Positions 32,946-44,000 of a stretch of DNA of 64,000 nt are shown in pieces (within the stretch, counting starts at the first letter, position 1; each line of letters starts with the position of its first letter). The DNA lies in assembly GCA_963675135.1 (NCBI GenBank), contig OY776123.1:18259840-18323839 (forward strand). The letters run 5' to 3'. A model generated the notes under the pieces. That model had not been told where the DNA came from, searched no databases, and saw only the letters and a program-made list of their open reading frames with translations. Position numbers and translations under genes: made by a program. This DNA comes from Galeopsis tetrahit. Its lineage: Eukaryota; Streptophyta; Magnoliopsida; Lamiales; Lamiaceae.

Positions 32946-34444
32946 TTGAATTGATCGAGGGAGCGAGTGTACAAAAAAAATGAAATTAGGGTTAAAGAAG
33001 AAAGAAGAGGGGTAGTTTTTTGTTTTTCCACGTGGGTATTCTCATCTTAGCAAGTGATATGTCCTCAATAGTTCTGTGTGTATATAACCGGGCCCTTTGT
33101 TTTTTAAAAATTCAAGCCCCCATTCTTGCAAATGGCCCCCTTAATTATTTAACAGGTGGACCGCCAAATTTGGGCCTCAATATATATTTTTTCTTCCTTT
33201 TAATTTTTAATCCCAATTATAATTTCTCCCTTCTCGTGTTATTCCTTCGATTTACTCCACAATATTATCCAGATATATTTTGCTCAAAAAATCCTCATTT
33301 CACCTATAAAAATAGCAAACCATATCATTTTCAAATCAAGTGCAATTAGTCAATTTAATGTAAATAATGCATGAAATCCTATTAAATTGAGCAACAAACA
33401 CACATGAATTTCAAGCAATTTTCACACTAATCACTCATCACTAATCTACCTTACCCTACTCTACTGGACCTAATTAGAATACTTTTTTATAGGAATAAGA
33501 TACATTCATAATCCTTGATTATTAGAAATATTATGTTGCAATTAACAGGAATATTACAAATCTATAATAATTAAAAATTGTTAATTTTCAGTTTACTATT
33601 TTTTTTTTCTTGATTTGATGTGTATGTAAATTAATTGGAAGCAATATAATGAAAAATCCTTTTCATTAACCAAGATTTTGTCTGATTTTGTGTCTATTCG
33701 GTGGCTACTCTTGGAATTCATGGGTTCTGATATTTTTCCTTTTCAACTTTTTGAGGTTTGCAGTTTAACTTGGAGTAATTTATTTTGCTGCAACTTAATT
33801 AATTTGGAAATTAAAAGGCAATCACATTGTATTACCGACATCCTTTTATTTATACAAAAAAAAAAAAAATCAAAGTTTTATTTAAAGATATGCAACAAAT
33901 TATATATATAATTCTACACAAACATGTTCACCGTTCATATGTAACATGATACATGTCGAATTAGGAGGCCGATGGATCGCAGTTAGCCTAATTTAATTTT
34001 ACTATGATCGACTTCCTATTCATTTTATTTTTGGCACGGATTTTATGCACAACAATATTAGTGGGCCAAAATACGAAGGAGATATGCAACATTGGACCTT
34101 TGGAATGCCAGAGGTGAAATTATCGAGGTACATTGCCTAGATTAACAAGAGTTTTGTGTGTGCTAGAATTTTTAACTACATTAGTATGTAACACACTACC
34201 TTGTGAATGTGAGGATGTGAAGTTTGTCATTTGTTGCCGCCTATTTATGCTTGCAGTAAGTTATATTATTCCTTAAAATTAGTGAGATGGTAGCAGATGT
34301 TTCGATATAATAGTGTGATCGGGTTATGATGTGTATAGCGCCATGGTGTGGATTCAGTTACGATTCACGTGACCTGACATACGTAATTGATGTTTTTCTT
34401 TGTCTCATAATTGTTCTTTAATATATTAGCCTTTAGAGTATATA

Positions 34445-34678
34445 TCAATTATCAACATCAGCAATAAATGGTCTAAATATCTTTGCTATGGTGGAACTGG
34501 TCAAGTTGTACGAATATGGAATTTGCAGAACAAGCTACGTGTCAAATGGTTGAAAGGTCATACTGATACAATAACAGGTGCAATATAGCTTATGTCAATC
34601 GTAAATGAGATCTTCTACTACACCACCTTATTTCTGGCCCAAGAGTTGCTGAACTTAGGGATCGATCTTAATGGACAG
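34445..34678 (+). pseudogene. NEDD1-like WD40 gene fragment (copy 1)
   Basis: The frame from 34445 reads SIINISNKWSKYLCYGGTGQ, then VVRIWNLQ and KGHTDTITG, closely resembling one WD40 blade of plant NEDD1, a gamma-tubulin recruiter at microtubules. After TAG it resumes in another frame at HHLISGPRVAELRD, then after a further shift at NGQ, the next piece of the same family, ending just before GTAGCT, a possible splice donor. Only this part of the gene is present and two frame breaks make it dead. Family assignment rests on recalled motifs. Confidence 0.65.
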
Positions 34679-34757
34679 GTAGCTGATTAGGATGTTTCTT
34701 TCTAGGTTTTGAAAAGTGTCAATTTGAGATATGTTTTTTCCTCGAATTTTAGGTGAG

Positions 34758-34877
34758 ATGTGTTCAGATATGAACAACTTGAGCCAAAATGACAAATCAG
34801 AATCTCCTGCTCCAAAATTTGATTATAGTTACACTGCAATTATTACGGCTCTTCGATTTGCTTGGGATGAGGGGTAG
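34758..34877 (+). pseudogene. Unidentified exon-like fragment (copy 1)
   Basis: Preceded by TTTTAG as a splice-acceptor-like site. A 39-codon frame beginning MCSDMNNLSQNDKSE and ending FAWDEG. It does not look like the continuation of NEDD1. Family unknown. Confidence 0.35.
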
Positions 34878-34975
34878 TTCAGGTCTACGGATCCACATTC
34901 CTATTTTAATTTTGTTATGAATAATTAAAACGTTGTATAGAAGCAACTCTTTTCAAGTGTAAAATAGAGCAAAAA

Positions 34976-35599
34976 ATGCAGGGGTCAACGCGGGCGGTAG
35001 CGGTGGTGGTTCTGATGGTCGTTGCGGCGGTTCTAGTGCCAGAAGCGTCGGCGACGCGTTACATAGTAGGTGGCAATAAGGGCTGGACGACTAATGTGAG
35101 TTACCAAATATGGACTCGAAACAAGAACTTCTACAATGGAGATTAGTTATGTATGGTTTCTTCTCTATTTCAAATTTTATCTTCATTAGTTACCCTCCCT
35201 CCGTTCAATTTTATAATTTATGTTCAACGGATAAGATAAAACTTGCATTCTTAATTTAGAATTAGGTCAAGATGTAAAAGAAAAATGTTGAACTATACGC
35301 ACACAATAGTACATATAAACAACAAATGTTTTTAATCTATCGTTTACAATACACAAATTTGTGGTCTATCAACGAAATTCATGTAAATAGACAACGAATA
35401 TTGACCTATGATGTATTTCTTTTAGTTGTACAAGTGATTTTTTTTATTTAAAAGGGGATCTTTTACTACACCTCTATATATCCTTAAGAATGTTCATACT
35501 AATAGATAACAGATCATAATATCTATTACCTATCAGTATTTAAAATTGTATAGTAACGTAATTACGTCTTTTGTTTCAGTTTTTGTGTGCGATAGGTGA
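34976..35599 (+). pseudogene. Phytocyanin (plantacyanin-like) pseudogene (copy 1)
   Basis: Exon 1 from ATG 34976: a signal peptide (AVAVVVLMVVAAVLVPEASA, residues 7-26) followed by ATRYIVGGNKGWTTNVSYQ and an NFYNGD motif, the start of a blue-copper phytocyanin. The tryptophan expected after NGD is TAG (35144-35146). A GT-AG intron (35151-35579) follows at the usual family position, and exon 2 starts LFFVCDR, matching the family's FVYDR, then TGA at 35597-35599. The copper-binding His-Cys-His core is missing. The same two stops occur in copy 2. Confidence 0.75.
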
Positions 35600-36173
35600 C
35601 TTGGTTCGTATTTTGCACACTTTTTAGTACAACAATAACAATTTCCACAAGCGTATGGGTTCGTTATAGTTGAGTAAGTATACGCCTTAATATTTATCGT
35701 CCAAGGACCTAGAGAGAGCGTGGAGCCCCAAAACTATAAGTCGAAATGGTGTTATAAAAGCTAAACGTCAGGATAAAACAAATATCAAATAAGAAAAAGA
35801 AACAAACAACTAAACTAACTCTCAAAGATGAAAGTGCGAGTGAAAGAATTGTTTCGGGTGTCTTCCTTATGTGGGATCACTAATGAATTAACGAACTAAT
35901 CACAATAATTAAGTCTAATGTCTTGAGTTATGCTAAAGGCAATCACATATATGTGTAGACCCCCTCGAAAGGCATAGGTAAACACGTGAATTGATTAGCA
36001 ATTATAGGATCTAATCAAATACCATAAGCTCCTAAGATAGTGTCTCATAAGCACTTTCAACAGGTTACTAATGCTTATGAGACGCCCTCTCACCAATCTC
36101 CTAGACGACCTCTATTCAATTAATGTCTAATGTTGTCGATCTAAACAATCAACCCTCTCTCGGTTAAGCTAAT
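35600..36173. other. Noncoding DNA, repeat-like
   Basis: Contains CCACAAGCGTATGGGTTCG...AAGTATACGCC, similar in style to 7945-8000 (CCGCAAGTGTACGGCG). No gene seen. Homology with copy 2 is lost only because the window ends. Confidence 0.4.
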
Positions 36174-36448
36174 TACTCCCTCTGTCCCACAATTGTTTGC
36201 ACTCTTTCCTTATTCGTCCGTCCCACAATTGTTTGCACTACCCAAAAAGGAAACTTTTTCATAAACCCCACCCTCACAATATCCACATATTTACACAAAA
36301 TGCCATTACTTTTACCCTCAATCCAATCATTCACTTTACTTTACTCATAAAAGTTACAAAATTACCCCTCAACACTCCACTCATTACACTTTTTTCTTAG
36401 TTTGCGTGTCCATAAAATGGTGCAAACAATCATGGGACGGAGGGAGTA
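36174..36448. mobile_element. Stowaway MITE
   Basis: Element 36176-36446 (271 bp) with ends CTCCCTCTGTCCCACAATTG / GGGACGGAGGGAG, flanked by TA. Copy 2 status not visible. Confidence 0.9.
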
Positions 36449-39400
36449 CTATTTAACTTCAATTAATTAATCAAGGCTCACACTCACACCCCAATCATGC
36501 AAACTCAACTCTCGTTGCAATTAACATAACCGAAAATACTAGCTAATAGGATTGATCAATTCATTGAATCACACAAATCACAACACTATAAACAATTAAA
36601 ATTCAAGGCATAGCCTAATCAAACAATTAATACATAAATCCACTAATTACCCTCATAATTTCAACACCCAAAGCAATAAAAGATTACCACATATCTAACT
36701 TAACAACTAGAATAAAACTCATGTAAATTAAACTACAAAACATGAATGAAATTGAAATTACCAAATTAAACTTGCAATAATAGAAAAATATCACCTCTTT
36801 TAAATCCTCCGAAGCTTACAATAAAATGAAATACTAAATTAAATCTATCTAAAAAAATAAAATTACAAGCTAACTATCTAATGAGTGGAGTGAAGTGTGG
36901 GGAGAAAGGAGGAGTCTCTCCCCCCCCCCCCCCACAATGGAGCTAGGGTGTGCACCGGGTTTGGAATGGGACCGAAATCTGTCCTAATCCATGGACCGGA
37001 GACCGCACTGTAATGAATCCGGTCCGGATTTGGACCGGATTTTTTTTTTTTTTTTAGTTTTTTTCCCAAGTTTATGGAAGCAAGAACAAGATTGATAAAT
37101 TTTTGTATGAAAATTAAAGTGTTGCTCTTTATTTTAAATCAATCTACGTCAATGTGAATTTTATTTATATTATTATTAATGATCTTTTGACCCTAAAAAT
37201 AAATTAAATATGCTTGTTAAATTATATATTTGAAAAAATGTAATAGATCTCAACATTTTTACCTCACATCCTCACCAATGGCTTGATTTTGAAAAATAAG
37301 TGGGAGTGTATTAGTAAAAAAATATAAAAAAAAATAATTTAAAATTCCGGTCAAAACCGGCTCGGACCGGAAAATTCCGGCGAAAAATTGAACCTGGGTG
37401 GGCAAGTGTCCATTATTGAGCACCCGTCACTAGGACAAATAACTCTTTGTTTTATCTTTTAATATTAATTGTATATATATATATATTAATTTATTTCTTT
37501 TACATGTATTTAAATTATAACTTTTAAATTTGTAAATGTAATTTTTTTTTATTAATTTCTAAAAATTGTAATTACTTACCGCCGTCAAAATCATAAGTTG
37601 TAAAATACTAAGAACTATGCATAATATTTTAACATATATAATTAATTGATTAATTTGTAAATTTAAAAAATATTGTTATTGAATAATTTCAATGGTAAAA
37701 GTTTATAAATTCAAATAAATTAATTAAATTACATTTAATCTTCATCTTCATCATTGTCGTCATCATCTTCTTCTTCATCATATTCATCTCCATCCTTGTT
37801 ATCCTTCTCATCATGTTTTCAATTCCGATTTGTAACTGTTAAATCTACAAAAAGATTGAAATCTTCCATCCTTGTTATCCTTCTCATCATGTTTTCAATT
37901 CCGATTTGTAACTGTTAAATCTACAAAAAGATTGAAATCTTCCGTCGTCTCTATTTTGTGTGGTCCTCCTGCATAGGTAATGAAGATCCACAAACTTGTA
38001 ATTCGAATGGATTTTTGTTTCTAATGAGATGTGATCAAACCAATAACATTTGAATAATAGTGGTCCTTTGCCTAAGATCCCTAAATATCGATTCTCAACG
38101 TCGTGTGACATCACCTTAATTTAAAATAACTTTAAATTAATTATTTATATATATACACTAACAATAATAATAATTCCAATAACACATATTGAATCGGTAC
38201 TCACATATTTTTGGAACCATATAAAAAAATATGTTGAATACTAGCATCTATGTTTGCATTTGGGATATTTTGTTCTTTCTTGTCTTAATTGTTGAATATA
38301 CATCCTAATTCACAAAAATTATATTATTATCAATAATAATTATATATTGAATAAAAAAGGGGTTAGACTTCTGCACAATTCAATAACAATGTAATGTAAG
38401 GTTGGACTTCTGCACAATTCAATAACACGTATGTATGTGCAATTTTTTACTCTTCGTCCGTTGATCAACTCCACTGTATTTGCCCTTTCAAGCAAGTAGC
38501 CTAAAACACTTGGAATCTTTAATTTCTCCATGTAGGCCTAAAACACCTGAAATCCTTAATTTCCACCACATTGAGTAGCCTCGTTGATCCAACTCCACAA
38601 CCACATATAGTTGTTTCCACACATTAGGTTCGTTGAACCAACTCCACAACCCCGTTGCGTAATCGTCTCACCCATATAACACTCTATCTTAATTTAATGA
38701 AGTTTTAATATATGAATCATTCCCTTAATTTTTGTATCTCTACCTCCGTTCATTTTGACACTTTTTTATTTAAGTTTATTTTGACACGATATGATATATT
38801 TTTTAAAAATTTGTAAAATTAAATGAATTCAATTTCTATAAATTAGATATCTTATTGTATCTCTTCCAAACAACTTTTAGACTAATTTGTATCTCTCTCA
38901 AACAACTTTTAGACTAATTTAGTAAAATTAAATGAAACAACTTTTAGACTAACTTGTATTACTTCTAAACAATGACTTTTACAATTAGCAATGCTTCACG
39001 TATTTATACTTTTTCTAAATAAATGATATAATTTTTTTTTTAATCTAAAACTTTTTAAAAAATATTATACAAAAATCTTTATAAATCTTAATGGTCAAAA
39101 TATTTAAAAACTTTTTAAAATTATTAAATGACACCGTACACCTCCTTTTTTTTAATCTAACGTCTCTAGACATCATACAAAATATTGATATATTATTTGA
39201 GAATCAATTCTTGGAATATTTTCATTAGAGAATCAATTAATATATATATATATATATTGTCATATGGAATTGAAGATATAATATAATATTATTATTATAA
39301 TATCTATGGCTATCCTAAAATATATCTATCCGATACATATAAGATATATTAATTGATTTTTTTATTTTTACTAGTATTTATTAATTTTAAAAGAGTAATA

Positions 39401-39480
39401 AATTAATTAATATAAGTCCATATTCTCAATTCTCTCTCTCTCTCTCTATATATATATAAGGATTTCTATCTCCCAAATTA
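36449..39480. other. Noncoding AT-rich DNA
   Basis: No supported gene. A 15-C run lies at about 36919-36933. A CCGG-rich stretch at 36948-37390 (ACCGG/CCGGT on both strands) may be a degenerate hAT-type MITE. A TA repeat is at about 39240-39257 and a CT run at about 39432-39448. Confidence 0.45.
37791..37942. repeat. Two 76-bp tandem repeats
   Basis: CATCCTTGTTATCCTTCTCA starts units at 37791 and 37867. Confidence 0.9.
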
Positions 39481-40060
39481 CCTCTAAAAAATAAGAATTA
39501 ACTCAATAAAAGAATCCTCTCTCTCTCAGTGTCCGGTTTCGGTTTCAAATACTCCTCGAAACTTACGAGGAAGGGCGCGTCGTTGTTCACTCAGACCTCC
39601 GATTGAGGATCCCCATGACCTCCGATTGAGGATCCTCGTGTACACAGGATACCTCCTCATGTCGTGTCGTCGCCTTTTCCTTCGTCTTTAAGTTTATTTT
39701 TTTTGAACAATTTAATGGTTTGTTTCTTTATTTTATAGATGGTTAGATTTCGTATCACAAATTTCGTGTACCACCTTATCTCGTTTTATATTAGGGAGAA
39801 AAAATTGATTGTTTAGAGACGGTGGTATACGTATCTAATCCGTATCTAAAACTCTCGAAACTGAAAGTCGCGTATCTAATTCGTATCTAAAACTCTTGAA
39901 ACTAAAAGCCGTATCTAATCTGTTTATAATGAGAGACGGTTTTATTTTCGGTTTCAAATCTCAATTTTTTAACAAATTCGTATCTAATCCATATCTATTA
40001 GAGACGGATTAGGTGCCCGTCTCAAAATTTCGGTATCAAAGTCAAGCTTTTTTTGTAGTG
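39481..40060. mobile_element. Right end of a CACTA-like element
   Basis: The sequence ends AAGCTTTTTTTGTAGTG at 40060, the complement of CACTACAAAAAAAGCTT. Subterminal motifs GAGACGG and GTATCTAATC repeat, as usual for CACTA ends. The left terminus was not found, so the start given is approximate. It abuts the Copia RNase H relic exactly, which suggests insertion into that element. Confidence 0.55.
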
Positions 40061-40064
40061 AAAG

Positions 40065-40301
40065 AAGGATATTCGCATGGAAAAGATTCATACTGATTTT
40101 CAAAGAGCTGACATCTTTACAAAACCATTAGCTGAGGCACGATTTCGTGAGTTATGCATTAGTCTAGGACTAATTGATTTAGATCCTACTTGCCTATACC
40201 TATGTACTAAAAAGACAGGTACATCAATAAGAGGAGACAAGATCACTAGACCAGAGCACTCGACTACTCATCCAACAGACAGGTATACAAGGCTAGACTA
40301 G
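40065..40301 (+). pseudogene. Copia RNase H C-terminal relic
   Basis: Reads KDIRMEKIHTDFQRADIFTKP and then LAEARFRELCISLGL, the usual C terminus of Copia pol. All upstream pol is lost at the CACTA-type boundary. Confidence 0.85.
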
Positions 40302-41092
40302 ATGACCAAACAACCCGATGAGGAAGCCGGTAAAGCTGAGGGTAATACTAAGGGAATAAACATTTAAGGGGGAATCTCTGATTTCTTAAATATCCTTATG
40401 TTGACTCTTATGTTTGTTATAAGTCATCTGGATCGAAACCTTGACCATTGCATTAAACTGATATACGCTTTATTTATAATCTACCTGTACCTAAATTATA
40501 CCTTGCACATGCTAAAGATAGGTACATGAAGACGTTCGACTATTGGAATGAACAAGCATAGTCGAAGGGGGAACTCGACTGGTGTTCATAAGTCTACTCG
40601 TCTTGTGAAGTTCAAGTCTACTCGTCTGTTCTGGATAGACTCGAACAGACTAGCTAAGTGTATCTCTTAATTGAAATATGCTAAGTGTTTTGTCAATTGA
40701 ATTAAGGCTATTATTGTAATTAGATAATGACAAAAATTGAAAACCCTAGAATTGGTTTTATACACTCCCAGTTTAATGAGGTGTATACACCCAGTTCGAA
40801 CTCGACTACATTAGGACAGATGAGTTCACTCCCCTGTCCTAAGAAAGAAGAGCCGGATTTCAAATCTTACAATATCAAATCACATAATATTCTCGATTCC
40901 GTAACCGAATTCCAAAAGACCCAACCGTTGGATCTAATCCTTCGATCTTGACCGTTGGATCTAAAATTCAATTTCGAACAAAACCCAAACACTCCCACAC
41001 GTCTTGCCCCACATTTCTTAACTTCTCTATTTTGAAACACTTGATTTCTTGTTTTGTTTTTTCAAGTTATCTGCTTATACTCATAACACATT
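40302..41092. other. Spacer between pol end and accessory ORF
   Basis: Contains AAGGGGGAATCTCTG near 40369. No gene seen. Confidence 0.5.
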
Positions 41093-44000
41093 ATGTCTAC
41101 TCGACCAATTCTCGATCTGAGAACCAACATGCAGGTCACTTTTGACCTAGGCCGGTATATCTCCGATAATAAGGTGAATGTTGAACCATCCGTTTTCTTC
41201 AAAGGCCAACACTCAGATGAAAGCACAGAAATTCTGACAAAATGCACCCGATGTGGACTAAAGCCTTATTTAGAAGCTTTTCCTCAAGTCGTCTTGGAGG
41301 AAGAAGTGCTAGAATTTTATGCCAATGTCACCAGACGAGGTGATATTATCGAGTCGTTTATTGGTGAAGATCGTGTGCAAATCACTCGAGAGGCGATGTT
41401 CAAACTTCTGAAGCTGCCCACTGGAACAATTAATGTTGAGAATTATGCCCTAGGACAAGAGATTCGATATCTGAGTATTTTCTGTGGAAGGAAGCTGAAA
41501 CCAAAACCTGATGGAAAGTATGCTGCTGTCAAGAAGGGAGATCTTCTAGACAAGTATCGCACATTATTGGATATTGCCAGCAAGATTTTACTGAGTTCTA
41601 CTGGTTCGCATGATTCTGTAACTTTTGCAAAAGCAAGGGTTATGGCCGCAATTTATGATGGTATAACTGAAGGAGATTGGTTCAAGTTGATTGCTGATCG
41701 AATCATGTATTTTGAGAAAAGTGTTCGAGTAGATGACCACACTCGCAATTGGGTGGTGTCTACGGCTGTTGGATATGGTAACAAGTTAAGTATCTTATTC
41801 CCTCTTCTACTACCAAACAAGTCGAGTTGGAGTAAAGGAAAGCCATTCCATCCGTTGAAATTTTATTTGAAGAAGGAGGCCGTGAGGAAGCAAGGTGCTG
41901 CCAGGCCAGCTGCACCTAGGCAAGCTCGGATTGACCCTATGGACGCCTTACCATATGCAGGTGCGTCTGGTTCTTCAGAAGGTGAGTCTACTGAAGAGGA
42001 GTCGCCGGAAGCTGCACAAGACTCGTCTAGTGCAGATGATTCTGAGAAGACTCAGTCTGAAGAAGAAAAAGATACAAGTTCTCAAGTTCCAGAGATGTAT
42101 ACACTGGTGAGAATCGGAACACCTCCTCCACCAGACGAGTTGAGTCACCAGGTTAGTTCCTCTTCTCATGATTTATCGATTCCTCTCTCTCTCTCTTCTG
42201 TTCGAACCAAGGCAAGATCTCATCGATCTAGGCCAAGACCTATTACCTCAACTTCACAAGTGCTGCCAGCATATCCGCTGAGAGCAAGCCTACCCGAAAA
42301 CACTCCTACAATGGATATAACTGATACTCCTACAGTTATCACACCAAACCAAGATACATCGAAGCCCCAAGAAACCACAGACCAAATTCTTTCCTTACCC
42401 TCAACAGAAAATGTTGAACCCATTATCCCATCTACTTCAGATACTACACCAGTTGCCACTGCAACAACTGAGATAGAGACCCCATCTACTCAGACCCCAT
42501 CTGAAGTCAGATTCGAATCCTTGGTATACTATCCCATGAGTCTGAGAGAGAAGCGAATCCGTTCGAAGATGAGCAAGAATTTGAAGAAACAGCTCTCATC
42601 TGTCGAAGTCGACTACTCTTCAGAACAGTTTGAGAAACTGGTTAGAATATGCACTTGGGTGGCCTTGAAGAAGTCGAGTACAGATGATCTCTTTGAAGTC
42701 ATCTTAGGGAAAGGTGGTATTTCTAACTTCATGGATTGGGAAATGGAGCAGAAGGAGAATAGTGGTGTTCGTGACCACTCAGAGCTTTTTTCGAATTATG
42801 CTATCACTGCTCTTGCCAAGAGATTACTAGGTATCTCTGATGACCTGATGTGTTCAGAATTCCAGTTCGATGTTGGTGTTCAGGTCTCAGAATCTGACTT
42901 TGTACAAGACTTGGAGATGATCGACGCTGGACAAGATGAGTTGATCCAGTCTACTGATCCAGTCATAGAGCTAGACAATGTCTCAGACCAGTTGAGAGGC
43001 ATTGTGTTCAAATTTCAAATGGATCATGCTGACAGTCCAAGGTCAGATTTTAAGTTTATTAATCGATACACTGATTCATTGCTTCCCCTCGAATTTTGTG
43101 GATATATGGGGAAACTGCACGCCTTATTAAAGAAAGATCTTGCTGATGCTGAAAGACGGACTAAGGAAGCTAAGCTAGCTATGGTGCCTTATTGTCCTAT
43201 GCCCAACTTGAAGGCGATTGCAGGAAGTGTATTTATTGCTGAAGTAGTAGAAGACGAGGTCTTAGCTACTGCTCCAGAAGGCCAGTTGATTGAAGTTGTC
43301 TCTTTTGCTGCTGAAGATGAGGTCATGATAGATGCTACTCATGTTGAGGTTGGACAGTCGTCTCAAGCTATCCCAGCCGCCTCAATAGTCGAGTTGAAAG
43401 AAGATTTGAAAGCTGTCATCAAGTCATCTATCGATGAGTTCCTCAAGTCCGAGCTTAAGAAAACTCTTGTTGAACAGAATAGTGTCCTTGTGACAAGTTC
43501 AAAAGAGATGATTATGAATGAGGTCAACCAGCTGGACAATGATTTCAGACAAGAGATGTTCAATCAAATAGAAGGATTTCTCCAGAATCAAGTTGAATAT
43601 TCGGAGAAGAGTTCAGTCGATTTTGCTCGTGTTCTAGCTACTGAATCCAGGAAGATGGAAAGAGTCTATAGAGCTAAAATTGAAGTAGCTGACGTCCAAA
43701 GAAAAGAAGCTTTTGATCAGTTAGCTCAAGCTAGAGAAATCATATCTGCTATGACTGAAGAGAACAGGAAGCTGCGTCTGACTGCAACCCATTTCAAGAA
43801 TGAGTTGAACTTATCTACTCAAAAGCTGGAGTTAGTGGCGACCAAGCTAGACATGTTGAGTCAGAATGGCTCTCATGAAAGGCAGATTGAGAAGGCTACA
43901 AACCTTATGAAGCAAGCAATGTTCGAAGAAATGACTCGGTTCACATCTCTTTTCTATCTCAAGGCATCTGATGAAGCCAAAAAGGGGGAAGAGACGAGTC

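Larger units (their letters stand above)
32213..34444. other. Noncoding DNA with hairpin and GC-rich island (copy 1)
   Basis: Matches 60155-62404. No supported gene. A phrase at about 34060-34140 (GGAGATATGCAACATTGGACCTTTGGAATGCC) is exon-like but unidentified. Confidence 0.5.

Noticed and set aside
32718..32954. 78-codon GC-rich plus-strand frame (repeated at 60665-60901)
   Set aside because: It starts only with GTG, is low-complexity, and open frames are expected by chance in GC-rich DNA.
33020..33349. 109-codon frame, with a longer version at 60967-61311
   Set aside because: The two copies differ by an insertion and the product is AT-driven, Phe/Tyr/Asn-rich, without any recognisable domain.
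36878..37069. 63-codon minus-strand frame over the C-run
   Set aside because: Spans homopolymer and CCGG-rich repeat sequence; low complexity.
36948..37432. hAT-type MITE with CCGG-rich ends
   Set aside because: No convincing inverted ends or 8-bp target duplication could be matched.
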